Assembly (NCBI RefSeq): GCF_020010905.1 | Contig: NZ_JAGJBY010000002.1 | Location: 2,852,001 to 2,916,000 of the forward strand | Origin: Streptomyces acidiscabies | GTDB lineage: Bacteria > Actinomycetota > Actinomycetes > Streptomycetales > Streptomycetaceae | Direction of reading: 5' to 3' | DNA length: 64,000 bases | Shown: positions 7,231 through 16,382 of the stretch, piece by piece | Layout: the number at the start of each line of letters is the position of its first letter | Numbering within the stretch: the first letter of the stretch is position 1 | Translations under genes and position numbers: made by a program | The notes under the pieces: generated by a model | Told to the model about the DNA's origin: nothing | The model's input: the letters and a program-made list of their open reading frames with translations, nothing else | Database searches by the model: none

Positions 7231-8876
7231 CACGTACTACGCGCCGGAACCGGAGGGAGGACACGTTGACGGCCGAGGTCACTTCCGGTCCGCGGGACGC
7301 GAGCGTGACCGCACGAGACGACATCGCGGACGATGTCCTCTGCGTGCGCGACGTGCACAAGGCGTTCGGTGACACCAAGGCGCTGCAGGGCTGTTCGTTC
7401 ACCGCTCGGCGCGGCGAGGTCCACGCGATCGTGGGGGAGAACGGCAGCGGCAAGAGCACGCTCGCCAAGATCATTTCGGGTGTCTTCCCCGCCGACTCGG
7501 GGACCGTCGAACTGCAGGGCGGCACGCCGGGCAGCCCCGCGCATGCGCGAAGCCTCGGTGTGGCCACCGTCTTCCAGGAGGTCCTCCTGGCGGAAGGCAT
7601 GACCGTGTTCGACAACCTCTTCATCGGCACGGAGGCACCCCGGATCCGGAAGGGGCCCAGGGCCGAGCAACTTGGCCGCGCCGCAGAGGTGTTCACCGGG
7701 CTGCTCGGTGAACCACTCGACCTGTACGGCCTCGTTGACGACCTTCCGTTGAGCAAGCGCCAGTGGGTCACCATCGCACGGGCTCTGCTCAGCGAGCCGC
7801 GTGTTCTCATCCTCGACGAATCCACGGCCGCCCTGGACCACTCCGGAGCAGAGCGGCTGTATGAGGCGGCGGTCCGCCTCAAGGCCGCGGGGATGTGCGT
7901 GCTCATCGTGACGCACCGGATCGAGGAACTGACGAGGTTCGCCGATCGGGCCACCGTCCTGCGCAACGGGGTGGATGTCGGCACGCTCGAGGGCTCGCAG
8001 ATCACTGAGAACCGTCTCCTGGAGATGATGACCGGCGATGCCGCCAACTTCGGCGAGGGTGCGGCGACCGCCGCACATCCGCCGCCCGTGCTCCAGGGAG
8101 AGCGTGCCCCCGTGGTACGTGCGACCGGTGTACGCCTCCGCCATGGTGCGACGCCGTTCGAACTGGACGTGGCCGAAGGCGAGATAGTCGGCGTCATAGG
8201 CCTGGACGGCCAGGGACAGGCCGGGTTGATCCAGGCAGTGGCCGGCATCCGGCCCGCGGCCGAAGGCACGATCACCGTCGCCGACAGGCAGGGGAACGAG
8301 CTGCGGATCACCAGGCAGAAGGACGCGGTGAACGCCGGCGTCGCCTACATCCCCGGTGACAGGAAGCTCGAAGGAACCTTCCCCAACCTGTCGATCCTCG
8401 AGAACTTCGGTATGCCCCTGTTCCGCACCCAGCGGTCCGGAGGCGTGATTCGATTCGGAGCGGTGCAGAAGGCTTTCGAGGAGCAGCGGGCAGCGTTGTC
8501 GATCCGTCTGAACCGGCCCTCAGCGCCCATCGGCACCCTGAGCGGAGGCAACCAACAGAAGGTACTCATCGGCCGAGCACTCGCAGCCGATCCTGGGGTC
8601 ATCCTGCTCAATGATCCCACCCGTGGGGTCGACATCTCCGCGAAGCACAGCCTCTACGACCTGCTGCGCCAGCTCTCCTCGCAGGGAAGCACCGTCCTGT
8701 TCCTCTCCTCGGAGATCGTGGAGTTCATCGGGCTCTGCCATCGCGTCGCCGTGTTCCGCGACGACTCGTTGTTCAGGATGTTGGAGGGCGAACAGATCAC
8801 TGTGGACGGCGTACTCGCCGCCATGTTCGGCCAGGCAGACGGCCGTCCCGACGGGGACAAGGAGTTGCGATCATGA
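7227..8876 (+). CDS. sugar-type ABC transporter ATP-binding protein (double NBD)
   Basis: An RbsA/MglA-like protein with two nucleotide-binding domains in one chain. NBD1 has Walker A GENGSGKST and Walker B VLILDEST, but its signature region reads LPLSKRQW instead of LSGGQ. NBD2 lacks a standard Walker A (GLDGQGQAG), as is normal in this family, keeps LSGGNQQK, and has LLNDPTRG where LLDEPTRG is usual, so its catalytic acid is Asp. One composite ATPase site is probably degenerate. The ATG at 7227 overlaps the binding-protein stop (ATGA). A TTG at 7266 has a stronger SD (GGAGGGAGG, 7252-7260) and may be the true start. Confidence 0.92.
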   Translation: MTRTTRRNRREDTLTAEVTSGPRDASVTARDDIADDVLCVRDVHKAFGDTKALQGCSFTARRGEVHAIVGENGSGKSTLAKIISGVFPADSGTVELQGGTPGSPAHARSLGVATVFQEVLLAEGMTVFDNLFIGTEAPRIRKGPRAEQLGRAAEVFTGLLGEPLDLYGLVDDLPLSKRQWVTIARALLSEPRVLILDESTAALDHSGAERLYEAAVRLKAAGMCVLIVTHRIEELTRFADRATVLRNGVDVGTLEGSQITENRLLEMMTGDAANFGEGAATAAHPPPVLQGERAPVVRATGVRLRHGATPFELDVAEGEIVGVIGLDGQGQAGLIQAVAGIRPAAEGTITVADRQGNELRITRQKDAVNAGVAYIPGDRKLEGTFPNLSILENFGMPLFRTQRSGGVIRFGAVQKAFEEQRAALSIRLNRPSAPIGTLSGGNQQKVLIGRALAADPGVILLNDPTRGVDISAKHSLYDLLRQLSSQGSTVLFLSSEIVEFIGLCHRVAVFRDDSLFRMLEGEQITVDGVLAAMFGQADGRPDGDKELRS

Positions 8877-9889
8877 CTGCGGAAAACAGTTCCCTCCTTC
8901 GTCGGCTCGCCGATCGCCATGGATATGCGGCTGTTCCCGTGAGCCTGCTGGTGTGTCTGCTGGCGCTCGCCGCGGTCCGCGGCCCCCACCTGTTCACCAG
9001 CGACGGAGCGGCGTATGCGATCGTCAGCGCCGCACCACTCATCATGGCCACTATGGCCCTGACTCCTGTCGCCATGGCCGGCCGGGGAGGGGTGGACCTG
9101 GCGATCGGGCCGCTCGTGGGCTTCGTCAACGTGAGCCTGGTGTTCTGGCTGATCAAGTCCGGAGTGACCAGCCCCCTGCTCATCATCGCCTTCGCGATCG
9201 GGGTGTCGGTGCTCTTCGAGGTCGTCCAGGGCCTCCTCATCGCCGGTCTCAGACTGCAGCCGGTCATCGTGACGTTGAGCGGATTTCTGGTCCTGGCCGG
9301 TGTCAACCTGATGATCACCGACAAGCCCGACGGCATGGCGCCCGCCTGGCTGACCGCCTGGGGTGCCCCGACATCGGTGTTCTCCCCCGTAACGGGTGTC
9401 CTCGTGGCAGGTTTCGTCGTGTGGACGCTGATCGCGCGGACCTCTTTCTTTCACAACCTGCGGGTTATGGGGTTCAACGAGCGCACCGCGTTCGCAAGCG
9501 GCGTACCACTCGTCCTCACGCGTGTCGGCGCGCACGCCATCGCCGGTGTCTACGCCGGTCTCGCCGGGGTGCTCTACACCGCGGTGATCGCCTCGGGCGA
9601 TCCGGCGTTCGGTCAGCAGTACACGCTGATCGTCGTCACCGCGCTGCTGCTCGGCGGCATCAGCGTCGGCGGCGGACGCGGGGGCGCGCTGGGCGCGGTC
9701 GTCGGGGCGATCGATGTCTTCCTGATCAGTGATGCCCTGGCGACGTTCGACTTCGGGGCCGCTGCCAGCTTCGTGGTGCAACTGGTGTACGGCCTGATTC
9801 TGGTTCTCGCGTTGGCGGTCGGGACCGTCTTCACGAGGAGCGGTCTGCGAAGGCGACGTCGCCATGGCCGAGTGGAGGTGCTCGCATGA
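8873..9889 (+). CDS. sugar-type ABC transporter permease 1
   Basis: A 338-residue membrane protein of the RbsC/BPD_transp_2 family with about eight to ten hydrophobic segments. The GRGGVDLAIGPLVGFVNV segment matches the conserved GxxDLSvG region of these permeases, and GISVGGGRGG matches the late GGxxxxGGxG motif. It starts in an ATGA overlap with the ATPase gene, with AAGGAG at 8859-8864. It should form the membrane channel together with the next permease. A Lys/Arg-rich C-terminal end is cytoplasmic. Confidence 0.9.
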   Translation: MTAENSSLLRRLADRHGYAAVPVSLLVCLLALAAVRGPHLFTSDGAAYAIVSAAPLIMATMALTPVAMAGRGGVDLAIGPLVGFVNVSLVFWLIKSGVTSPLLIIAFAIGVSVLFEVVQGLLIAGLRLQPVIVTLSGFLVLAGVNLMITDKPDGMAPAWLTAWGAPTSVFSPVTGVLVAGFVVWTLIARTSFFHNLRVMGFNERTAFASGVPLVLTRVGAHAIAGVYAGLAGVLYTAVIASGDPAFGQQYTLIVVTALLLGGISVGGGRGGALGAVVGAIDVFLISDALATFDFGAAASFVVQLVYGLILVLALAVGTVFTRSGLRRRRRHGRVEVLA

Positions 9890-10935
9890 GTGGGATGTCC
9901 GCGCGGAACGAAAACCCCGTAACCGGTGACGGCCACGTGCAGCCGCGCGCTACGCGTGCTGTTCTGCGCAAGTCGGCGCAGAACAGCAGCCTCATGGCCG
10001 GCGTTCTTGTGGTCGCCCTCGTCCTCACCGGCATGCTCGCCGTGGACGGCTTCGGGTCGGGCACGAACCTCAAAACCATGCTGGTGTTCGGCGCCTTCCT
10101 GGGCATCGTGTCCATAGGCCAGACGCTGTGTGCACTCCTCGGCGAGCTCGATCTCTCGATCCCCTTCGTCGTCGGCGCCGCCAACATCGTGATGCTCTGG
10201 CTCCTCGGCCAGGGACTGTCCTCGTGGTCCAGCGTGCTGATCGTCGTCGCACTGGCGCTCGTGGTAGGCACGGTCACAGGCCTGATCAGTTACTTCCAGC
10301 CCGGAAGATCCCTGATCCTGAGCCTGGGCATGGGCTTCGCCGTGCTGGGAGGCGCGCAGATCGTCGTCAGTGTCGGTGCCGACCAGGCGGGGACTGTGTA
10401 CGGTCGGGTTCCCGGATGGCTCACTGACGCCGGGTCTGCCAACGGCAGTTTCCTTGGGACCGGCGTCGGACTCACGGTGTGGCTGTGGGCCGCGCTGGCC
10501 GTCGTGGTCATCCTCGTCCTGCGCCGCACCTGGCCGGGGCGCGGACTGTATGCCATGGGAGGCAATCGGACGGCTGCCGAAAGAGCCCTGGTGCCGCAAC
10601 TCGGCATCTGGCTGGGCACCTTCGCCCTCAGCGCCGCGATGGCATCGGTGGTCGGCATCCTGCTGCTCGGGTTCAGCGGAGGCGCCTTCGCGGATGTCGG
10701 CCGCCCGTACCTGTTCACGACGGTCGCCGCGGTCGTCGTCGGTGGCACGTCGCTGCTTGGTGGCCGCGGCGGATACGGGGCCACGGTGCTGGGCGTCGCC
10801 GTCATGACCCTGTTGGGGACTGTTCTCGTGGGACTGGGGCTGTCCGCAGCGGCGCAGCAGGCGGTGCTCGGTCTGCTCATCGTGCCCATGGTCGCCCTGT
10901 ACGGGCGTCAACCGCATCCCCGCACCCAGATATAG
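9886..10935 (+). CDS. sugar-type ABC transporter permease 2
   Basis: A 349-residue RbsC-family permease, the second membrane subunit of the importer. Family marks are the GELDLSIPFVVGAANI segment, MGGNRTAAERALVP (coupling loop area) and GGTSLLGGRGGYGA. It begins in an ATGA overlap with permease 1, with GGAGG 7 nt before the ATG. Two different permeases suggest a heterodimeric channel. The operon ends at a strong hairpin (10947-10989) shared with the convergent LysR gene. Confidence 0.9.
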   Translation: MSGMSARNENPVTGDGHVQPRATRAVLRKSAQNSSLMAGVLVVALVLTGMLAVDGFGSGTNLKTMLVFGAFLGIVSIGQTLCALLGELDLSIPFVVGAANIVMLWLLGQGLSSWSSVLIVVALALVVGTVTGLISYFQPGRSLILSLGMGFAVLGGAQIVVSVGADQAGTVYGRVPGWLTDAGSANGSFLGTGVGLTVWLWAALAVVVILVLRRTWPGRGLYAMGGNRTAAERALVPQLGIWLGTFALSAAMASVVGILLLGFSGGAFADVGRPYLFTTVAAVVVGGTSLLGGRGGYGATVLGVAVMTLLGTVLVGLGLSAAAQQAVLGLLIVPMVALYGRQPHPRTQI

Positions 10936-10946
10936 GGCAGTGCACC

Positions 10947-10989
10947 GAAGTGGTTCCCTCCATGCGCACAGCATGGCGGGAACCACTTC
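10947..10989. terminator. bidirectional terminator hairpin
   Basis: Arms GAAGTGGTTCCC (10947-10958) and GGGAACCACTTC (10978-10989) pair perfectly. Inside them CCATGC and GCATGG pair around the loop GCACA, leaving one T/C mismatch. It sits between convergent permease and LysR genes and has no U-tract, as is common in Streptomyces. Confidence 0.88.
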
Positions 10990-11022
10990 CGTGCTGTCCG
11001 GCGACAACGCGGGCGTCCAGGC

Positions 11023-11919
11023 TCAGGCGGCGAGGGGGGCCTGCTGCTCGGAGAGGTCGGCCAGGTGCGCCCTGACCTGCCGTACAAAGGCCCGCAGGTT
11101 GGCGGAGCGGGCGTCACGGCGCCAGGTGAGCCATGTCTCCGCACGTCCCAGGTCACCCTTGATGGGGTGGCAGGTCACCCGGTTGCTTCCGGGCAGGGAC
11201 TCGTAGAGGCAACGCGGCATCATGCAGATGCCGGCTCCCGCGGCCACGCACGCGAGCATGCTGTAGTAGGACGAGATTTCCACCATTCTTCCGGGTTTGA
11301 TGCCGCTCTCCTCCAGCCAGTCCTCGAATCGCTGGCGGTAGGAGCAGACGGTGCCGAAGAGGAAGACAGTCGGGTTCGACTGTCGGAAATCGTCATCGAT
11401 CGTCTTCACCGGCTCGGGGGTGAGGATGACCAAATTCTCGGTGAACGCGTGCATTCCCGTGAGAACCGGGGAGGCGGGCGGGCCGTCGGTGAAGACGGCG
11501 CTTACCTGACCCTTGAGAACATGATCGAACAGCATGCCGGAGGCTCCGGCTTCCAGCTCGAGGTCAACTTCCGGGTAGCTCAGATGGAACTCGGCCAGCA
11601 GCGAAGGGATCCGTACGGCAGAGGTGCTTTCGAGAGCGCCGATGCGGAATCGGCCGTGCGGCCGCTCACCGTTGGCCAGAGACTTCGCCTCATCGGCGAT
11701 GTCGATCAAACGCCGCGCGTATTCGAGGAACGCCTCCCCTTCGGCGGAGAGGGTGACCTGTCGCTTGTCACGCAGAAGCAGGTCCATACCCAGCTCCTTT
11801 TCCAGGTGCCGGATACGGGTGGAAACGTTGGAAGGGGCTCGTAGCAACTTCTCGGCAGCGGCGGTGATCCCACCGTGCTCGGCCACAGCCACGAACATCT
11901 CCAGCTGGGCGAATTCCAT
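11023..11919 (-). CDS. LysR family transcriptional regulator
   Basis: A 298-residue LysR-type regulator. The winged HTH (residues about 1-60: EMFVAVAEHGGITAAAEKL, NVSTRIRHLEKELG) is followed by the two-lobed effector-binding domain, with FRIGALESTSAVRIPSLLAEF at its start. The open frame extends to 11976, but the ATG at 11919 matches the family start MEFAQLEMF. It is divergent from the aldehyde-dehydrogenase operon, so it most likely controls that operon and itself, with a pathway intermediate as effector. Confidence 0.92.
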   Translation of the reverse strand: MEFAQLEMFVAVAEHGGITAAAEKLLRAPSNVSTRIRHLEKELGMDLLLRDKRQVTLSAEGEAFLEYARRLIDIADEAKSLANGERPHGRFRIGALESTSAVRIPSLLAEFHLSYPEVDLELEAGASGMLFDHVLKGQVSAVFTDGPPASPVLTGMHAFTENLVILTPEPVKTIDDDFRQSNPTVFLFGTVCSYRQRFEDWLEESGIKPGRMVEISSYYSMLACVAAGAGICMMPRCLYESLPGSNRVTCHPIKGDLGRAETWLTWRRDARSANLRAFVRQVRAHLADLSEQQAPLAA

Positions 11920-12247
11920 CGTTCTCTCTCGCTGAAGTTTAGGTTCTGAAACTGCTCGTTCACAGCAGCGTGACACTCTCCTAACCTTTTATCAAGCGGT
12001 CGCCGGCCCTGAGAAGCACGGAGGGACCGACGACACGGAGAGACCAACCGCAGGGGCTCACCAGCCGCCCCGGACGGAATCGGTCCCGCGCCGTGAAAGC
12101 GGCGCTCACCTTTGACAGGCCGGCATGAGGACGCACACCGCCCCTCCGCCGCCGGCCCCGTCGGATGCCCGCTCACTCACTGCACTGCGCGGAGCTGTCC
12201 ACCCACTTTGCGCTTTTTCCCCCACCCGGCTCCGAGAGGACCAGATC
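11920..12247. other. 328-bp divergent promoter region, LysR / dehydrogenase operon
   Basis: No gene is seen. By position it should hold the LysR binding site and both promoters. No clear T-N11-A palindrome or consensus promoter could be assigned by eye; a TTGACA at 12114-12119 lacks a good -10. Confidence 0.5.
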
Positions 12248-13654
12248 GTGACTCTGCAAGCACCCGCGGCCGCGAGGTCGGTCAACCCCGCCACGGGAGA
12301 GGTGATCGACACCTACCCGTTCGTCGGTGGTGACGAACTGGATGCCGTCCTTCGCCGTACCCGGCAAGGCTTCGCACAGTGGAGCCAGAGCATTCCCGAG
12401 GTCCGGTGCGCCGCTCTGGCCCGCATGGCCCGGCTGCTGCTGCGGGATGTGGAGGAACTGGGCGCGCTGATCACCGCCGAAATGGGCAAGCCCATCACGC
12501 AGTCCCGTTCCGAAGTGGAGAAAGCGGCCTGGGTGGCGTCCTGGTACGCCGACAACGGCGCGAAGATGATCGCCGACGCTCCCACCTCGATCGGGCCCGC
12601 GGCTCATGTGGCCTACCGTCCACTGGGACCCGTGCTGGCTGTGGAGCCGTGGAACTTTCCTGTCTGGCAGGTGATGCGCGGGGCGATCCCGATCCTGCTG
12701 GGCGGCAACGCCTACGTTCTCAAGCCCGCCCCTAACGTGGTCGGCTGTGCTCTGGCCGTCGAACGGCTGTGGCGGGAGGCCGGAGTTCCGGAGGGGACGT
12801 TCAGCGTCCTCAATGCCGACAACGACGTGGTCTCCCAGGCCATCGCTCACCCGGCCGTTGCGGGTGTGACGGTCACGGGCAGTGTCCGTGCGGGCTCGGC
12901 CATCGCCTCCCAGGCCGGGCGAGCCATCAAGCGCAGTGTGCTGGAACTGGGGGGCTCGGACGCCTTCATCGTTCTCGGCGACGCGGACCTGGACGCGGCC
13001 GTGGAGGCGGCGATCCACGGCCGGTTCCAGAACAGTGGACAGATCTGCATCGCGGCCAAGCGCATCATCCTCGACCAGGCCATCGCGGACACGTTCACCG
13101 AGCGGTTCGTGGCCGAGGTGCGCAAGCTGACGGTGGGCGACCCCACCCAGGAATCGACCTACATCGGGCCCATCGCCCGCGACGACATCCGCCAGGAAAT
13201 TCACCGCCAGGTCGAGCGCACCGTCGCCGAGGGTGCCCGGCTTCTGGCGGGAGGGAGTCCGATCGAGGGGCCGGGCAGCTTCTTCCAGCCGACCGTGCTC
13301 GCCGATGTCACACCAGCCATGACGTCCTTCCGTGAGGAGATCTTCGGCCCTGTCGCCTCTCTGGTGGTGGCCGAGGACCTCGATGACGCCCTCGCGATGG
13401 CCAACGACTCCCAGTTCGGCCTGAGCGCCAGCCTGTGGACCAGCGATGCGGACCTCGCTTCCCGCGTGGCCCAGCGTCTGGAGGTGGGCGGGGTGTTCAT
13501 CAACGGCATAGCGGTCTCCGACCCCCGGATCCCCATCGGTGGAGTGAAGAACAGCGGCTACGGCCGCGAACTGTCCCACTTCGGGGTCCACGAGTTCACC
13601 AACATCCAAGCCGTGTGGAACTGCACACCAGGTTTCGAAGGAGCAACACGTTGA
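12248..13654 (+). CDS. NAD(P)-dependent aldehyde dehydrogenase, succinate-semialdehyde type
   Basis: An aldehyde dehydrogenase of 468 residues from GTG 12248 (GAGAGGA 7 nt upstream). The open frame reaches back to 12125, but that part is Pro-rich and non-family. Motifs are PWNFPVWQ, the general base in LELGGSD, the catalytic Cys in NSGQICIA, and EEIFGPVAS. Closest by length and motifs to succinate-semialdehyde dehydrogenases (GabD/Sad). It oxidises an aldehyde to the acid. Its stop overlaps the TTG start of the next gene. It is the first gene of the LysR-linked operon. Confidence 0.9.
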   Translation: MTLQAPAAARSVNPATGEVIDTYPFVGGDELDAVLRRTRQGFAQWSQSIPEVRCAALARMARLLLRDVEELGALITAEMGKPITQSRSEVEKAAWVASWYADNGAKMIADAPTSIGPAAHVAYRPLGPVLAVEPWNFPVWQVMRGAIPILLGGNAYVLKPAPNVVGCALAVERLWREAGVPEGTFSVLNADNDVVSQAIAHPAVAGVTVTGSVRAGSAIASQAGRAIKRSVLELGGSDAFIVLGDADLDAAVEAAIHGRFQNSGQICIAAKRIILDQAIADTFTERFVAEVRKLTVGDPTQESTYIGPIARDDIRQEIHRQVERTVAEGARLLAGGSPIEGPGSFFQPTVLADVTPAMTSFREEIFGPVASLVVAEDLDDALAMANDSQFGLSASLWTSDADLASRVAQRLEVGGVFINGIAVSDPRIPIGGVKNSGYGRELSHFGVHEFTNIQAVWNCTPGFEGATR

Positions 13655-14034
13655 ACAAGGAACTGTTCGAGAAGGGCCTGGCCACCCGCCGTGAGGTACT
13701 CGGCGACGCCTACGTCCAACGCAGCCTCGACGGTGCCGATGACTTCTCGATGCCGATTCAGGAAGTGGTCACCCAGTACTGCTGGGGCGATGTGTGGGAC
13801 CGCCCGGGTCTCGATCGATCTCAGCGCAGCCTCATCAACCTGGCCATGATCAGCGCTCTGAACCGCCCGCACGAGCTGAAAGTGCATGTGCGCGGGGCGG
13901 TCCGCAACGGGGTGACGAAGGAGCAGATCCAGGAGGTCTTCCTCCAGGTCGCGGTCTACTGCGGTGCCCCCGCTGCCCTCGAAAGCTTCCGGCTTGCTCG
14001 GGAGGTCTTCGCCGAGATGGAGGCCGAGGCATGA
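13651..14034 (+). CDS. carboxymuconolactone decarboxylase (PcaC-like) protein
   Basis: A 127-residue CMD family protein from TTG 13651, which overlaps the dehydrogenase stop (TTGA) and has AAGGAG 7 nt upstream. The sequence is close to 4-carboxymuconolactone decarboxylase: KGLATRREVLGDAYV at the N-terminus, then LINLAMISALNRPHELKVHV and NGVTKEQIQEVFLQVAVYCG. The canonical reaction is decarboxylation of gamma-carboxymuconolactone in the protocatechuate branch. No other pca genes are nearby, so a related lactone may be the substrate. It is the second CMD-family gene of the window. Confidence 0.88.
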   Translation: MNKELFEKGLATRREVLGDAYVQRSLDGADDFSMPIQEVVTQYCWGDVWDRPGLDRSQRSLINLAMISALNRPHELKVHVRGAVRNGVTKEQIQEVFLQVAVYCGAPAALESFRLAREVFAEMEAEA

Positions 14035-14939
14035 CGACCATCGGGTTCATCGGACTGGGCAACATGGGTTTCCCCATGGCTCAGCGTCTCGTCCAGGCCG
14101 GACACAGTCTGATCGTCCACGACCGGAGCGCCGAAGTCGTGGAGAAGTTCTTGGCCGCCCACCCCACTGCCGCCGCGGCCGGGACCGTCGCCTGGCAACG
14201 CGCAGACGTCATCATCACGATGCTGCCGACCTCCGCCATCGTCCAGACCGCTCTGCTCACCGAACAGGTCGTGGCCGCGGCCTCACTGAACACCCTGTTC
14301 ATCGACATGTCCTCGGCCGAACCCAGCCGCTCTCAGCAGCTGGCGGTCACCCTGGAGGAGAAGGGCATGCGCTATGTCGATGCCCCGGTCTCCGGGGGAG
14401 TGCGAGGAGCGCTCAACGGCCGGCTGGCCATCATGGCCGGCGGAACCGCCGCCGACGTGCATGAGGCGAAGCCGCTGTTCGAGGTGATGGGCAAGTCCCT
14501 CATTCACGTCGGGGGACCCGGCTCCGGGCACGCGGCCAAGGCTCTGAACAATCTCGTCTCGGCCGCGTCGGTGGCCGTCACAGTCGAGGCGCTTCACATC
14601 GGGCAACGGTTCGGAATCGAACCACAGACCCTGACCGACGTGCTGAACGCGTCCTCCGGGCGCAGCAACACCTCGGAGAACAAGGTGGCCCAGTTCATGC
14701 TCTCGGGCAGCTTCGGTTCCGGATTCACCGTCGGACTGATGACCAAGGACGTGGACATAGCCATCGCCCTGTCCGAGGAACTGGGCGTCGACGCGGAGCT
14801 CAGTCACCACTGCGCCGATGTGTGGCACAAGGCCGTCGACAGCGGCTTCGCCGCCGAGGATCACACGAGGATGTACGAGATCCTCGACCGCCCCGACAAC
14901 ACCCTCGAAACCACAGAGGAAGGACATGCCCATGCGTGA
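14031..14939 (+). CDS. 3-hydroxyisobutyrate dehydrogenase-family NAD(P) oxidoreductase
   Basis: A 302-residue beta-hydroxyacid dehydrogenase. It has the Rossmann GFIGLGNMGFPMA at the N-terminus, the substrate-binding DAPVSGGVRGA near residues 118-128, and the catalytic Lys in GHAAKALNN near 170. Members oxidise 3-hydroxyisobutyrate, tartronate semialdehyde or related hydroxyacids. It starts in an ATGA overlap with the CMD gene. With the preceding semialdehyde dehydrogenase it would form a hydroxyacid-semialdehyde-acid sequence typical of degradation pathways. Confidence 0.9.
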   Translation: MTTIGFIGLGNMGFPMAQRLVQAGHSLIVHDRSAEVVEKFLAAHPTAAAAGTVAWQRADVIITMLPTSAIVQTALLTEQVVAAASLNTLFIDMSSAEPSRSQQLAVTLEEKGMRYVDAPVSGGVRGALNGRLAIMAGGTAADVHEAKPLFEVMGKSLIHVGGPGSGHAAKALNNLVSAASVAVTVEALHIGQRFGIEPQTLTDVLNASSGRSNTSENKVAQFMLSGSFGSGFTVGLMTKDVDIAIALSEELGVDAELSHHCADVWHKAVDSGFAAEDHTRMYEILDRPDNTLETTEEGHAHA

Positions 14940-15306
14940 CTTCGCGGCTGTGCTGAAGCAGGCCAACGAGGACTTCGAGTTCTCCCGGGAGATGCGCTAC
15001 TACACCGGCAAGCTCCATGTGACCATCGGTGACCAGGCGTGGCTGGGCGTCTATGACGACGGCCGCCTCCTGTCGGTGGACCCGAGCGACATCGATCCCA
15101 AGGATGCGGCGATCGCCGTGTCCGGCACCCGCGAGCAGTGGGAGGAGATGACCGCCGAGCACCCGCGGCCGTTCTTCCAGTCGCTGCAGAGTTCGTCCAT
15201 CAAGCATGGCGTGCAGCTGAGCAACACGGAGCAGCTCTACGCATATCTGCCGGCCCTGAACCGGCTGATGCAGATCTTCCGCCGGCTCAACGCACAGGGA
15301 GCGTGA
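14926..15306 (+). CDS. small SCP2-like protein, second copy of the module
   Basis: A 126-residue protein from ATG 14926 (GAGGAAGG just upstream; ATG 14932 is also possible), overlapping the dehydrogenase end by 14 nt. The pattern YYTGKLHVTIGDQAWLGVYDDG, then DAAIAVSGTREQWEEM, then an amphipathic C-terminal helix resembles the SCP2 hydrophobic-ligand-binding fold. It directly precedes an alpha/beta hydrolase, as does the protein at 1812-2219. It probably binds the hydrolase substrate or partners the enzyme; this is inferred from context. Confidence 0.75.
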   Translation: MPMRDFAAVLKQANEDFEFSREMRYYTGKLHVTIGDQAWLGVYDDGRLLSVDPSDIDPKDAAIAVSGTREQWEEMTAEHPRPFFQSLQSSSIKHGVQLSNTEQLYAYLPALNRLMQIFRRLNAQGA

Positions 15307-15309
15307 ACC

Positions 15310-16224
15310 ATGGCCAGGCATGAACCGATCACCGGACGCTACGTCCACCTGACCGTGGAAGACGTCGAGTACCGCGTCTACTACGAGGAGGCCGGTCAGG
15401 GCATCCCTCTGATCGTGGGCCACACCGCCGGCTCGGACGGGCGGCAGTACCGGCACCTGCTCAATGACCCGGAGGTCACCGACCGCTACCGCGTGATCGC
15501 ATTCGACCTGCCGTACCACGGCAAGTCCCTGCCGCCGCACGGTGTGCCGTGGTGGACGCAGGAGTACCAGATGACCAAGGCGCGCATGATGGCGTTCCCC
15601 AACGCGCTGTCCGAGGCCCTGGAGCTGGACCGGCCGGTCTACATGGGCAGTTCCATGGGCGGGCATCTTGCCATCGACCTGGCTTCCAACTGTCCTGACA
15701 GCTACCGGGCGACCATCGCTGTGGAAGGGGCCCTGCGCTCCGCCGCCGAGTACGTGGACGTGGGTATGGCCGGGATCCGCCGGGAGTTCGACAACCCCAA
15801 CGTGTCCCGCACCTCCACCGGGGCCGCGATGCTGCTGAACATCTCCCCGTACAGCCCCGAGGAGAACGTCCGGGAGCTCCAGTGGGAGTACCAGTGCGGC
15901 GGACCGGGCGTGTTCGCGGGCGACCTCTATTACTACTACTACGACCACAACGTCTCCCCCGAGGAGGCGCGGGCCATCGACACCGACAGGTGCATGCTGT
16001 ACCTGCTCACCGGTGAGTACGACCCGAACACCTCGCCGGCCGACACCAAGGAACTGGCCGACCTCGTGCCCGGGTGCAAGTACTGGGAGATGCCCAAGCT
16101 CGGCCACTTCCCGGTGACCGAGAACTACGAGGAGTTCCGCAGGTACCTCCTGCCGATCCTGCTGGAGATCGAGGGCGGCTCCGAGGCGTCCGCACCCAGT
16201 CGGACCGGCAGCCTGAGCCAGTAG
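15310..16224 (+). CDS. alpha/beta hydrolase, paralogue of the gene at 0.9 kb
   Basis: A 304-residue alpha/beta hydrolase. It has the oxyanion segment GHTAGSDGRQ, a canonical nucleophile elbow GSSMGG, the acid in LTGEYD and the catalytic His in KLGHFP. It is similar throughout to the hydrolase at 920-1828, but keeps the standard GxSxG and has a Tyr-rich YYYYYDH insertion. It follows the SCP2-like gene by 3 nt, with GGGAG about 8 nt upstream, and ends 8 nt before a terminator hairpin. The catalytic triad is intact. Substrate unknown; an ester, thioester or C-C bond in the pathway. Confidence 0.9.
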   Translation: MARHEPITGRYVHLTVEDVEYRVYYEEAGQGIPLIVGHTAGSDGRQYRHLLNDPEVTDRYRVIAFDLPYHGKSLPPHGVPWWTQEYQMTKARMMAFPNALSEALELDRPVYMGSSMGGHLAIDLASNCPDSYRATIAVEGALRSAAEYVDVGMAGIRREFDNPNVSRTSTGAAMLLNISPYSPEENVRELQWEYQCGGPGVFAGDLYYYYYDHNVSPEEARAIDTDRCMLYLLTGEYDPNTSPADTKELADLVPGCKYWEMPKLGHFPVTENYEEFRRYLLPILLEIEGGSEASAPSRTGSLSQ

Positions 16225-16232
16225 GTCGCAGG

Positions 16233-16260
16233 CGGAGGCCGGCTGACCAACCGGCCTCCG
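16233..16260. terminator. rho-independent-type hairpin after hydrolase
   Basis: CGGAGGCCGG (16233-16242) and CCGGCCTCCG (16251-16260) form a perfect 10-bp stem with an 8-nt loop, 8 nt after the hydrolase stop. It ends the catabolic operon. Confidence 0.85.
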
Positions 16261-16382
16261 GTCCCCTTTCCCTTGCAGGCGCATGAGGCGCATCGCGCCC
16301 ATGTCGCAAGCGCACACACTCCCCGCTCGCGACTTTCAGTAGTTGATCGACAGCGAACGGTAACAATCTTGGAGGTGGGTCG

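Noticed and set aside
12114..12119. TTGACA as -35 of the dehydrogenase operon
   Set aside because: No acceptable -10 lies at the correct spacing.
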